NCBI GenBank assembly: GCA_902774845.1 | Contig: CACYJU010000003.1 | Location: forward strand, 62,001 to 126,000 | DNA length: 64,000 bases | DNA from: an uncultured Bacteroidota bacterium | GTDB taxonomy: Bacteria; Bacteroidota; Bacteroidia; Bacteroidales; P3 | Reading direction: 5' to 3' | Part shown: positions 33,138 through 41,939 of the stretch, piece after piece | Numbering within the stretch: position 1 is the stretch's first letter | Layout: every line of letters starts with the position of its first letter | Translations under genes and position numbers: made by a program | The notes under the pieces: generated by a model | Databases searched by the model: none | What the model was told of the DNA's origin: nothing | Seen by the model: only the letters and a program-made list of their open reading frames with translations

Positions 33138-34181
33138 ATGACCCACATAGTTATAATGGCTGGCGGCATCGGAAGCCGCTTCTGGCCCATGAGCGTGCCG
33201 GAATATCCCAAACAGTTTATCGATGTGCTCGGTCTCGGCCGCACTCTCCTGCAGCTCACGGTCGACCGCCTGCTGCCGTTGTGCAAGATTGAGAACATGT
33301 GGATCGTGACTTCGGAAAAATATGTCTCCATCGTGCGCGAGCAGCTTCCAGACCTCCCCTCAGACAATATCCTGGCCGAACCTGAGGCACGCAACACCGC
33401 TCCCTGTATCGCCTACGCGAGCCGTAAGATAGCACGCCGCGATCCTCAAGCCCGCATCGTGGTAACCCCCAGCGATGCGCTGGTGCTCAAGACCGACGAA
33501 TACCGTAAAGTGTTGCAGGAAGCTCTCGACTTTGTCGACACACACGACGCCATCGTCACCGTCGGCATCAAACCTTCACGTCCCGAGACGGGTTACGGCT
33601 ACGTACAGTCAACCCAAAACAGGGTGTCGGGCAACGTCGAACAGGTGGCTGCTTTCAAGGAGAAACCCGATCTGGAAACCGCGAAGTATTACCTCGAAGA
33701 CGGCTCCTACTACTGGAACGCTGGCATCTTCGTATGGAAAGGCTCCACCATAGAAAAGTCACTACGAAACTACGCGCCGCAGATAGCAGGAGTCATGGAT
33801 CAGATAGAGCCTTCGCTCTTCACCGCCGACGAGCAGACGACACTAAAAAAACTCTTCCCCACCTGCGACAAGATAAGCATCGACTATGCCGTGATGGAGA
33901 AAGCCGACAACATAAATGTCATCGCCGCCGATTTAGGTTGGAGCGACCTCGGAACATGGGGTTCGCTGCTGCAGAACGCGTCACACGACCAGCTGGGCAA
34001 CGCAGTGATAGGTGCCAACACCGACTTGCACGACTGCGAAGGCTGCGTGGTACATGTGTCGGATATGAAGAAGGTGATAGTGGAAGGCCTGAAAGACTAT
34101 ATCGTAGCCGTGAAAGACGGACGTCTACTCGTATGCCGCCTCAGCGAAGAGCAGCACATTAAGGAATTTGTGAATGCTTGA
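33138..34181 (+). CDS. manC: Mannose-1-phosphate guanylyltransferase
   Basis: 347 residues, the length of the single-domain enzyme. Makes GDP-mannose from mannose-1-phosphate and GTP for surface glycans. Seen: nucleotide-binding MAGGIGSRFWPMS, VTPSDALVL, KPSRPETGYGYVQ, AAFKEKPD and WNAGIFVWKG, followed by SIDYAVMEKADNINVIAADLGWSDLGTWGS. No C-terminal isomerase domain. The stop codon lies inside an octamer word (GAATGCTTGATTGC). Confidence 0.93.
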   Translation: MTHIVIMAGGIGSRFWPMSVPEYPKQFIDVLGLGRTLLQLTVDRLLPLCKIENMWIVTSEKYVSIVREQLPDLPSDNILAEPEARNTAPCIAYASRKIARRDPQARIVVTPSDALVLKTDEYRKVLQEALDFVDTHDAIVTVGIKPSRPETGYGYVQSTQNRVSGNVEQVAAFKEKPDLETAKYYLEDGSYYWNAGIFVWKGSTIEKSLRNYAPQIAGVMDQIEPSLFTADEQTTLKKLFPTCDKISIDYAVMEKADNINVIAADLGWSDLGTWGSLLQNASHDQLGNAVIGANTDLHDCEGCVVHVSDMKKVIVEGLKDYIVAVKDGRLLVCRLSEEQHIKEFVNA

Positions 34182-34222
34182 TTGCGTCAGTACTCCGCCT
34201 TTCAACTTAATCCTTAATCCTT

Positions 34223-34462
34223 TTATTTCGTTTCGTCGAGCAGGTTCTGGTTGACGTCGAGCGGATTGTATTCGGATTTATCGTTGCAGAGAGATTTCTT
34301 TGAGCAGACGCATCCGTTTGACTCACCCGTATAGGGGTCGCGGGAAGCGCAATGACGTTTGAACTCCCCCTTCTCGCGCACCAGCATCTTCACACCCAGA
34401 CCTATCAATAGAAGGACGAGTGCGACGAAGGCGGCGATAAGTATAACAACGAAAAGACGCAT
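34223..34462 (-). CDS. Small single-span cysteine-rich membrane protein
   Basis: 79 residues. One N-terminal span (about 4-26, FVVILIAAFVALVLLLIGLGVKM) is followed by a hydrophilic tail with four Cys: KRHCASRDPYTGESNGCVCSKKSLC. The arrangement could bind a metal. It resembles in outline small cysteine-rich membrane proteins such as NqrM, but the motif does not match closely, so I leave it unnamed. It lies downstream of tRNA-Asn on the same strand. Confidence 0.65.
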   Translation of the reverse strand: MRLFVVILIAAFVALVLLLIGLGVKMLVREKGEFKRHCASRDPYTGESNGCVCSKKSLCNDKSEYNPLDVNQNLLDETK

Positions 34463-34504
34463 AAGACAGAAACAAAAAATGCCGCATCGCTGCGGCTTTT
34501 CTTG

Positions 34505-34578
34505 CTCCCCAAGCAGGACTTGAACCTGCGACCCCCTGATTAACAGTCAGGTGCTCTAACCAACTGAGCTATTGAGGA
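34505..34578 (-). tRNA. tRNA-Asn (GTT)
   Basis: 74 nt. Acceptor stem TCCTCAA with TTGGGGA, D-arm AGCTCAGTTGGTTAGAGC, anticodon loop CTGTTAA (GTT) between CTGA and TCAG stems, and T-arm GCAGGTTCAAGTCCTGC. CCA is not encoded. Confidence 0.96.
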
Positions 34579-34607
34579 AGGTTGACTTGTATCTCTCAAA
34601 TCGGGTG

Positions 34608-34615
34608 CAAAGATA
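34608..34615 (-). promoter_or_regulatory. -7 box for tRNA-Asn
   Basis: Reads TATCTTTG on the minus strand, about 30 bp before the tRNA. The flank GGGTGCAAAGATA is shared with the tRNA-Leu promoter at 54426. Confidence 0.65.
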
Positions 34616-34700
34616 CGCACATTTCCCGATATGACAAACTTTTTTTTCTTTTTTTATTGCAGGGCCGATTTAACTCTTTATCCCTTAAAGCCTTAATGTT

Positions 34701-35504
34701 TTAAACTTTCTCCAACACACGTCGCAGATTTTCTATAATATCGGAAGCAATAACAGTGGCTTGAGGCTGATTTTGGGCTGCTATGTCACCCGCTTCCCCG
34801 TGCAGGAATACAGCAAGGCAGGCGGCCTCATATGGAACCATTCCCTGAGCGAGGAGAGCAAGAAGAATGCCGGTGAGCACGTCGCCGCTTCCGGCGGTAG
34901 CCATGCCAGGATTCCCCGTGGTGTTCACATAGAGAGAACCGTCGGGAGCATAGACCCTACTATGAAAGCCCTTCCTCACTATGACGATGCCGTATTTCGC
35001 CGACATCTCTGCCGGGTCATCATCACCGAAGAGCCTGCGGTATTCGCCGTCGTGGGGCGTGATGACTGCGTGGTCTTTAATCAGAGGCAGGAGCTCATCG
35101 CGGTGGATCGCCATGATGTTCAATGCGTCAGCGTCGAGCACCAGAGGTTTGCCTCCCCACGCCATAAGTGTTTCTTTAAGGGCGAGATATGTGCGGTCGG
35201 CGGTACCGATACCAGGACCTACGGCGAGGGCATCGTATTTCTCAAGGTTCCGGGGCGCATGACTGAAAAGCATCGGATCGGCATCGAGCGAGGTCATTGC
35301 CTCAGGCACAGCACACTGTATCGGGTTGAGCCCCTGTTCAGGTAGATGCACAGAGAGTAGGCCCACGCCGCTACGCATGCAGGCCCTGGCGGCGAGGATA
35401 GCACAACCCATCTTGCCGTAACTTCCCGCCACGAGGAGCGCATGACCATAGTCGCCCTTGTGGGTGTCAGCACGCCTGTTATTCCAAAAATCAGGGAGGG
35501 TCAT
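34701..35504 (-). CDS. nnrD: ADP-dependent NAD(P)H-hydrate dehydratase
   Basis: 267 residues, the dehydratase domain alone. Repairs hydrated NAD(P)H. Seen: KGDYGHALLVAGSYGKMGCAILAARACMRSGVGLL, VGPGIGT, LVLDADALNIM, ITPHDGEYRRLFG and the catalytic GMATAGSGDVLTGILLALLAQG. In many bacteria it is fused to the NnrE epimerase. Here the epimerase part is absent. The upstream flank is octamer-rich (35510-35545). Confidence 0.93.
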   Translation of the reverse strand: MTLPDFWNNRRADTHKGDYGHALLVAGSYGKMGCAILAARACMRSGVGLLSVHLPEQGLNPIQCAVPEAMTSLDADPMLFSHAPRNLEKYDALAVGPGIGTADRTYLALKETLMAWGGKPLVLDADALNIMAIHRDELLPLIKDHAVITPHDGEYRRLFGDDDPAEMSAKYGIVIVRKGFHSRVYAPDGSLYVNTTGNPGMATAGSGDVLTGILLALLAQGMVPYEAACLAVFLHGEAGDIAAQNQPQATVIASDIIENLRRVLEKV

Positions 35505-35555
35505 ATGATTGCGGGAGTGCTTGATTGCGTGAATGTGTGAGTGCTTTTTAACTCT

Positions 35556-36956
35556 TCAATATCCCAATATCTTCAGCATCGACTTGTGGCTCTGCTCTTT
35601 GGCGAAGAGTTTGGTGGTGTATTCACCGTTCTCGTCCTTATCTATAATAATATGTTTCGGGGCGGGTATGAGGCAATGCTGTATGCCACCGTAACCGCCG
35701 AGCGACTCCTGATAAGCTCCCGTGTGGAAGAAGCCGATATAGAGCGGGTCATCCTTCTGCAACTTAGGCAGGAAGATAGCGTTGGCGTGGGAGTCGGCGT
35801 TGTAGTAGTCCTCGCTGTCGCAGGTGAGGCCGCCGAGAAACACCCGTTGGTATTCGCAGTCCCAGTGGTTGATGGGAAGCATGATGAAACGCTGGTTGAT
35901 ACCCCAGGTGTCGGGCAGCGTGGTAATGAACGAGCTGTCAATCATATACCACAGCTCGCGGTCGTTCTGCTGCTTCTGACCCAATATACTATATAAGGTG
36001 GCACCGCTCTCGCCCACGGTGAACGAGCCGAACTCGGTAAAAATGTTTGGCTCATCCACTCCCCGGTTGGTGCAGATGGTCTTTATCTGGTTGAGGATCT
36101 CCTCCGCCATATACTCGTAGTCGAAGTTGCTCGCCAGCGAAGTCTTGGAGGGGAATCCGCCTCCGATGTTGAGCGAGTCGAGCTCGGGGCACACCTTCTT
36201 GAGGTCGCAGTAGACATTCAAACACTTCGAAAGCTCGTTCCAGTAGTAGGCCGTGTCGCGTATGCCGGTATTGATGAAGAAGTGCAGCATCTTGAAAGTA
36301 AACTTCTTGTTCGGCTTTATCTGCTCCTCATAGAAACTCAGTATATCGTTGTACCTTATACCCAGTCGGGAGGTGTAGAAGTCAAACTTCGGTTCCTCCT
36401 CAGCAGCGATACGTATACCCAACTTCATCGGCACGGCAGGACTCTCCAGCATCTCGTCGAGTGCGTAGTACTCATTTTTATTGTCCAGGATAGGTACCAC
36501 ATTATAGAAACCATCATTATATAAAGATACAATATTCTCTATATATTGCTGCTTCTTGAATCCGTTGCATACGATGAACTTGTCCTTGTCTATAAGCCCC
36601 TGGGCGTAGAGCTCCTGTATGAGGTTGATATCGAAGGCCGAGGATGTCTCGAGGTTAACGTCGTTCTTTAGAGCCTCTTCCATTACGAATGAGAAGTGGC
36701 TGCTCTTGGTGCAGTAGCAGTAATTGTATGTGCCGTTGTAGTCGGTCTTGGCAATAGCCACGTTGAACATACGCTTGGCACGTTGTATCTGCGAGCTTAT
36801 CTTAGGCAGATAGGTGATTTTCAGCGGAGTGCCATACTGTTTGATAATCTCCATGAGGGGAATGTCATGAAACATCAGTTCGCCATCCTCGGTGCGAAAT
36901 TCATCCTGCGGAAAGTCGAATGTCTGGTCGATTAAATCGTAGTACTTGTTTTTCAT
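35556..36956 (-). CDS. speA: Arginine decarboxylase, fold-type III
   Basis: 466 residues. PLP-dependent alanine-racemase-fold decarboxylase making agmatine for polyamine synthesis. Lys84 in YCYCTKSSH is the predicted PLP lysine. Further family segments: ETSSAFDINLIQELY, FIVCNGFKKQQYIENI, KLGIRIAAEEEPKF, LDSLNIGGGFPSK and DSEDYYNAD near the end. It is shorter than E. coli SpeA and typical of the Bacteroidetes form. Has its own -7 box at 37020. Confidence 0.92.
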   Translation of the reverse strand: MKNKYYDLIDQTFDFPQDEFRTEDGELMFHDIPLMEIIKQYGTPLKITYLPKISSQIQRAKRMFNVAIAKTDYNGTYNYCYCTKSSHFSFVMEEALKNDVNLETSSAFDINLIQELYAQGLIDKDKFIVCNGFKKQQYIENIVSLYNDGFYNVVPILDNKNEYYALDEMLESPAVPMKLGIRIAAEEEPKFDFYTSRLGIRYNDILSFYEEQIKPNKKFTFKMLHFFINTGIRDTAYYWNELSKCLNVYCDLKKVCPELDSLNIGGGFPSKTSLASNFDYEYMAEEILNQIKTICTNRGVDEPNIFTEFGSFTVGESGATLYSILGQKQQNDRELWYMIDSSFITTLPDTWGINQRFIMLPINHWDCEYQRVFLGGLTCDSEDYYNADSHANAIFLPKLQKDDPLYIGFFHTGAYQESLGGYGGIQHCLIPAPKHIIIDKDENGEYTTKLFAKEQSHKSMLKILGY

Positions 36957-37019
36957 TTTAGCAATCCAAGTTAGTTAGATTTGATTTTTTTATGCAATCC
37001 GACTGAATTACATCGCATG

Positions 37020-37027
37020 CAAAAATA
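37020..37027 (-). promoter_or_regulatory. -7 box for arginine decarboxylase
   Basis: Reads TATTTTTG on the minus strand, 63 bp before the ATG. Confidence 0.55.
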
Positions 37028-37143
37028 CAAAGAAAAACAAACAAAGCAACATTTTGACATAAAAAATGTTACAATCCACCAACCAATATGGTGTAAGAAT
37101 GTTAGGGTGATCCCCTACGAAAAACACGGAAAGGTTGGATGTA

Positions 37144-39507
37144 TTACAGCTTGACTATCTTCTTAGCTGGGGCGGTGCTTGGTTTTAGATAGTAGACGCC
37201 TGGGGGGAGCATGGAGAGGTCGAGGGTGTTGAGACCGGCGTGCAGCGTGAGATGCATTACAACCCGTCCACCAGCATTGAAAAGGAGTGCATCGGCCTCG
37301 ATGGGACTCTCTACGGAGAGCATACCTGAAGTGGGATTGGGATGGATTGAGAGTTGAGAGTTGAAGGTTGAGGGCTGAGAGTTGCCGAGACAGGAAGGCT
37401 GATCGAGAGTCAGGATACGTGGACGGCGGTTCTGTCCTATGGAAGATAGACGAAAAGAGAGCGGGTCAAGTGGCTCGGAGAGAGTGAGCGAAGCATAACC
37501 CTGCCCATCAGCAACAGCAGCGGCGACAAGCAAAAGGTTGGAGTCGGTGACGGCGACATAAGCATAGGGGTCGGTGGTAACCTCGAGTGAGGTGGAGCCG
37601 GACTCAGCACCGGAATAAGCGAGAGGCATGTCGGAAGGCTGTGAGAGCCACGGCATCATCGAGGGGTCACCGAAGAGATGGTAGATTTGCCAATAATATT
37701 TGCGGAGGTCACGTGAGTGTTTCTGCACGGACATATTGCCAGCCATAAGCATAGAACCGAGCGTAACAGCCCACTGGGATCGATCTTCACCATGGGAATG
37801 GAAGAGTCGGTCATATACACCGAGGAAAGCTGGATGGTAGGCATGGTCCATGGCGGCAGAGATATAAGGACGATAACCTACGGCCCAGTAGAAGTCCTCG
37901 TCCCAGTAGGTAGAGTTGGAACCGCCGATATAGGCTACAGCACCACGACAGCGGTCGGCCCTCATAAGTGCCTCAGCGAAGCAGACAGGCTCATCGAACT
38001 TGGCGGTAAGGCAGCAGTTACCAATCATGACGCCGCACATGCTGTCGTTGACCATAAGTGGTACCTGCTCGTTGTTGAACTGAGGGCTGTGCCATCCGCT
38101 ATAGTTGCCGTGGGCGGAATAGTTAACGAGAGCGGCTCCAGAGGAGTAGAGGTCGCGGATGGTCTGAGCGTTATATGAGGCGTTGGAGGCGACGGAGACA
38201 TTGGGAGCATGGGGACGTATTGAGGGGTTGTTCTTGAACTCGTAGACAGATGTGAAGCCGTGGTTGGCATTGAGGTAGAGGAGGGCGGCATAGTCCATGG
38301 CGGGGTCGGCGTGTACATAGCCGTGATCGCCGAGCATGCCACCATCGGTACCGGCGACGAGGACGGCTCGGTCGAGGAAGGATGGGTCGGGGAAGCAGCA
38401 TTGCTCATAAAGGAGTATCTTATCAAGCTGAGCCCGAAGCTGAGCGGTAGATTGAGCTGAGAGACGACCGCAGTAGCAGTCGGGCAAGTTGTCGTCGGGC
38501 GAGAGGCAGGCATAGTTAAGGTCAGAGACATGATCAACATAGCCGTAATAGCCCATATAGTAAGAGTATTGGAAAGTAGGAAGCTGGGCGGTATCTCCAA
38601 TAAGGATAAGGTAGGTAGGAGCGGGATTGTCGGGAGTAGCGGAGATGTACTGACTGCGGAGGCAGGAGGCTATGGATGTAGCGGTAGAGCCCACAAGGGG
38701 GGAGTCGGTAAAGAGGGTGTCGACGAGATAGCCTATTGAACGCTTCCAGCGGACGAAGTCGGCGAGTGTTTCGCGGAACATGGGATGGGTGACCAAAACA
38801 ATTTTGACTGCTTGACTGCTTGACTGCTTTATTGAGCGAGTGGCTGAATTATGGAGATCGTTGAGAGGTTCGAGTCCCGTGGTGAAAGCTGGGGAGTGAT
38901 GAAGAGAGAGGGCTTTGGTGGCATCGTGGTCAATATCATGGAAGGTTATGCGAGCACGTACGTTGGTGAATAGTATGAGTTGATTGGTGACGGGGTTGTA
39001 ACGTAGGGGCGAGAACGAGAGCTGAGCGAGACGACGGTCACGTGCGACACCAAGCACCTGTACCGAAAGAATGTCGGATGAAGAGAAGGCGTCAGCAGCA
39101 TAGAGGGCGCTGTCGAGGAAGAGGCGCTGCGGGTTGCGAGAGTCAGTCTTGCAGAGTGAAGGCTGATGCGGTAGTATGGGGAAGACGAGACCAAGGGAGT
39201 CGCCATTGAGGACGATGCGCTCTTCATAGAGGATCTCCACCTCTACCCTACCGCATACGGGGACATCAAGAAACTCTACAAGAAAGGGCAACTCAGGCTG
39301 ACCCACGGAAGCGTCGCTGACGAAGCCCGAAAGAGAGATAGTACAAAAACGAGAACCAAAGATAGAAACGGTGTCAACGTCAACCTTGTCGGGTACGGAG
39401 AAGGAGAGCTCGATTCCGTCAGGAAAGGTAGCGGGGATGGAAACACAACTCTGACCCCACGCAGAGAGAGAGATGAGAGTAAGGAGGAAGAGAGAGAAAC
39501 GTTTCAT
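37144..39507 (-). CDS. Gingipain-like C25 cysteine protease 1 (T9SS cargo)
   Basis: 787 residues. Signal peptide to about 18 (SLSAWGQ), a C25 propeptide (about 20-220), and a linker with three octamer repeats (KQSSSQAVK). The C25 domain spans about 233-600, with the catalytic dyad H466 (VNYSAHGNYSGW) and C499 (GNCCLTAKF), the latter aligned with the Cys of RgpB. CFAEALMRA, YIGGSNSTYW and FGDPSMMPWL also match the family. An Ig-like domain (about 625-700) and a type A sorting domain follow (LSIHPNPTSGM to KKIVKL). Heptamer repeats encode the linker before it. It probably digests external proteins. The cleavage preference cannot be read from this. Last of four tandem paralogues, 7 bp after copy 2. 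Confidence 0.9.
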   Translation of the reverse strand: MKRFSLFLLTLISLSAWGQSCVSIPATFPDGIELSFSVPDKVDVDTVSIFGSRFCTISLSGFVSDASVGQPELPFLVEFLDVPVCGRVEVEILYEERIVLNGDSLGLVFPILPHQPSLCKTDSRNPQRLFLDSALYAADAFSSSDILSVQVLGVARDRRLAQLSFSPLRYNPVTNQLILFTNVRARITFHDIDHDATKALSLHHSPAFTTGLEPLNDLHNSATRSIKQSSSQAVKIVLVTHPMFRETLADFVRWKRSIGYLVDTLFTDSPLVGSTATSIASCLRSQYISATPDNPAPTYLILIGDTAQLPTFQYSYYMGYYGYVDHVSDLNYACLSPDDNLPDCYCGRLSAQSTAQLRAQLDKILLYEQCCFPDPSFLDRAVLVAGTDGGMLGDHGYVHADPAMDYAALLYLNANHGFTSVYEFKNNPSIRPHAPNVSVASNASYNAQTIRDLYSSGAALVNYSAHGNYSGWHSPQFNNEQVPLMVNDSMCGVMIGNCCLTAKFDEPVCFAEALMRADRCRGAVAYIGGSNSTYWDEDFYWAVGYRPYISAAMDHAYHPAFLGVYDRLFHSHGEDRSQWAVTLGSMLMAGNMSVQKHSRDLRKYYWQIYHLFGDPSMMPWLSQPSDMPLAYSGAESGSTSLEVTTDPYAYVAVTDSNLLLVAAAVADGQGYASLTLSEPLDPLSFRLSSIGQNRRPRILTLDQPSCLGNSQPSTFNSQLSIHPNPTSGMLSVESPIEADALLFNAGGRVVMHLTLHAGLNTLDLSMLPPGVYYLKPSTAPAKKIVKL
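37349..37383. repeat. 7-bp tandem array before the sorting domain of C25 copy 1
   Basis: GAGAGTT, GAGAGTT, GAAGGTT, GAGGGCT and GAGAGTT in exact 7-bp phase. The minus strand encodes NSQPSTFNSQL before SIHPNP. Confidence 0.85.
38805..38828. repeat. 8-bp tandem array in the propeptide-protease linker of C25 copy 1
   Basis: TGACTGCT three times in perfect phase. The minus strand encodes QSSSQAVK. Confidence 0.9.
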
Positions 39508-39514
39508 AGAGCGG

Positions 39515-41896
39515 TCAATGAACGAGAATCAATTTCTTGACAGAGGAGAGGCCGCTGGCGGTGGCGCGGACAAAATAGGTTCCCTTTGCCATAGATGAGA
39601 GGTCGATGGATACGGGGGTAGCGGCAGAAGCCTCGCCCGAGAAGATGATACGGCCCGTTATGTCGACGAGCTCATACTGCACGTTGCCGTCGGTGTTAGC
39701 CACGGAAACGGTGACAAAGCCGCCAGTGGGGTTGGGGAAGAGACTGAAGTCTACCTGCGGAGGATTGTCGTCGACAGTATCGGAGAGGGAGACGTTGACA
39801 TTGGAGAGCTTTGGCTGATAGTTCTGAGCGGTGGCAGCAATGACATAAGAACCCTCGGAAAGAGGCGTGGAGCAGGTAATGGATGCGGCACCGTCAGAGC
39901 CAGAGAATGCAGCACCGAGGAGATTATTTTCGTTGTCGGTAAGTGCGACATAGGAATAGGGAGCGCAGGAGACGTTGACAGAGGTGGAGCCGAGGAACAT
40001 GCCTGTATAGGAGATGTCCATAAGCTTTGCCTGGGTGAGCCAGGGCATAAGCGAAGGATCGCCAAAGACGTGGTAAATCTGCCAGTAATAAGACTTGAGC
40101 GAAGAGCTTGAGTTTTGAACCGACATGTTGCCTGCATAGACCATAGCGCCGAGGGATGTCATCCACTCGGAGTAGGCCTCACTGTGGTTATGGAAGAGAC
40201 GGTCGTACATGCCCATCTTGTTGGCTATGTACTGCTGGGTCATGCTTCCGGAAATGGAAGTGCGGATGCCTACAGACCAGTAGACGTCCTCACCCCAGTA
40301 GGTGTAATTGGAGCCACCGATATAGCCCACAGCTCCGCAGTAGTTATTCTTGCGGAGGAGAGTCTCGCCGAAGCAAGCCGACTCGTCGAACTTGCCTGAG
40401 AGACAGCAGTTACCGATCATTATGCCGAACTTCTTGGTGTTAGACATGGAGGCGACGTTGGAGTTGGTGAACGAAGGTATGGACCATTCGTTCCAGTCAC
40501 CGTGGGCAGAGTAGTTGATCCAGCCAGCGCCCTCGGAATACTTGGAACGAATCTCGGAAGCAAGGGAGTTTGACTTGACGGTGACATTGGAGGCGTTCAT
40601 ACTGATGGAGGTGGCGTTTTTGTACTCTAGAACGGAAAGATAGCTGCTACCACCGTTGACGTAGAATTTGGCAGCATAATCCATCGTGGGGTCAGCATGA
40701 GTGTAGCCGTGGTCGCCCTGAGAGCCACCATCGACACCAGCTACGAGGATCGCCTTGTCGAGGAAGGATGGATCGGGAAACTCGTAGCGCTCGTACATGA
40801 GGGTCTTCTCTATCTGAGGAGTGAGCTGGCTCACGGTCTGAGCAGAGAAGCGACCATAGTAGCAGTCGGGCAGGTTGTCGCCTGAAGTCCATAGAGCATA
40901 ATCAAGGTCGGAGACATGAGAGTCACCGCTATAGGAGAAAGACTTGGCAGGGATCTGCGCCACATCACCCACGAAGAGGATGAAGGTGGGAGCCGGAGAC
41001 TCTACGGTAGCGTTGGTATAGAGGCTCTTGATGTAGCTCTTGATGGAAGATTGGGTAGTGCCAACGCCAGCATCACCGGTGTATACAACGTCGACGAGGA
41101 AGCCAGTGCGTTTCTTCCAAGACACAAACTCATCGAGTGAACCACGGAAGATAGAGTTAGCCACGATAAGGTAGCGCATAGGAGTTGTGGGAGTAATACC
41201 GAATTTGGGACTTTGGTCCTTGGTGTTGGACGAAGAGAGGCTGTTGATGGTGTGGATGCCACTACCGAAGAGAGGCGAATAGTGGAGGCGCTTCATCTGC
41301 TGAGTCGCGTCGACATCGGGGTTGATGTAAGAGAGTTCAGCTTCGACATAGGTGTAGACGATGAACTGGTTAGTGGCGGGGTTATACTTAACCGGAGAGA
41401 AAACGACCTGAGCGAGACGGCGGTCGCGGGCAACGCCGAGGACGGATACGGTAACGGGATCGAGACCAAAGAAGCGGTCGGAAGAGTAGACCTTGTCATT
41501 GATGACAAGGACATTAGCATTGCGGGAGGCGGTCTTGCAAAGGGAAGGCTGTACGGGAGCAAGAGTGCGTGAAACACCAATGGAGGCACCGTCGAGGAGT
41601 ACATGACGCTCTTCCTTGATATTCACAGAGATGCCATCGCAGAAAGGAATATCAATAAGATGGCGCATTGTGGGCAACGAAGGACTGCCTATCTCAGAGG
41701 AGTGGTCGAAACCCTCGAGGGAAACGAGAGAGAAGAGGGTTCCGAAGAGGTCAACGTCGTCGACTCGGAATTTGTCGGACGCCACGAACGAAAGTTCGAG
41801 AGAGTTGTAATCGGATGAACGCACCAGACAATTGTCTTGTGCAAAACCATAAGAGGCTAACAGCAGCAAAAGTGCTGACAAAATCCCTTTTCTCAT
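39515..41896 (-). CDS. Gingipain-like C25 cysteine protease 2 (T9SS cargo)
   Basis: 793 residues. Signal peptide to about 19 (SYGFAQ), C25 propeptide, then the protease domain from about 235. Dyad residues are H465 (INYSAHGDWNEW) and C498 (GNCCLSGKF). Family segments: SDLDYALWTSGDNLPDCYYGRFSAQT, ACFGETLLR, YWQIYHVFGDPSLMPWL. An Ig-like domain and a type A sorting domain (FSLFPNPTGGFVTV to SVKKLILVH) close it. The linker between propeptide and protease (SSSNTKDQSPKFGITPTTPMRY) has no octamer array. Starts 43 bp after copy 3 and ends 7 bp before copy 1, so the four are probably one transcript. Confidence 0.9.
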   Translation of the reverse strand: MRKGILSALLLLLASYGFAQDNCLVRSSDYNSLELSFVASDKFRVDDVDLFGTLFSLVSLEGFDHSSEIGSPSLPTMRHLIDIPFCDGISVNIKEERHVLLDGASIGVSRTLAPVQPSLCKTASRNANVLVINDKVYSSDRFFGLDPVTVSVLGVARDRRLAQVVFSPVKYNPATNQFIVYTYVEAELSYINPDVDATQQMKRLHYSPLFGSGIHTINSLSSSNTKDQSPKFGITPTTPMRYLIVANSIFRGSLDEFVSWKKRTGFLVDVVYTGDAGVGTTQSSIKSYIKSLYTNATVESPAPTFILFVGDVAQIPAKSFSYSGDSHVSDLDYALWTSGDNLPDCYYGRFSAQTVSQLTPQIEKTLMYERYEFPDPSFLDKAILVAGVDGGSQGDHGYTHADPTMDYAAKFYVNGGSSYLSVLEYKNATSISMNASNVTVKSNSLASEIRSKYSEGAGWINYSAHGDWNEWSIPSFTNSNVASMSNTKKFGIMIGNCCLSGKFDESACFGETLLRKNNYCGAVGYIGGSNYTYWGEDVYWSVGIRTSISGSMTQQYIANKMGMYDRLFHNHSEAYSEWMTSLGAMVYAGNMSVQNSSSSLKSYYWQIYHVFGDPSLMPWLTQAKLMDISYTGMFLGSTSVNVSCAPYSYVALTDNENNLLGAAFSGSDGAASITCSTPLSEGSYVIAATAQNYQPKLSNVNVSLSDTVDDNPPQVDFSLFPNPTGGFVTVSVANTDGNVQYELVDITGRIIFSGEASAATPVSIDLSSMAKGTYFVRATASGLSSVKKLILVH

Positions 41897-41939
41897 AATC
41901 TTATTTTTTAAACCTTGACGTTGGCCTTAAACCTAACAG

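Noticed and set aside
34223..34462. NqrM-like Na+-NQR maturation protein
   Set aside because: It shares one span and several Cys, but the motif spacing does not match and no nqr genes are near.
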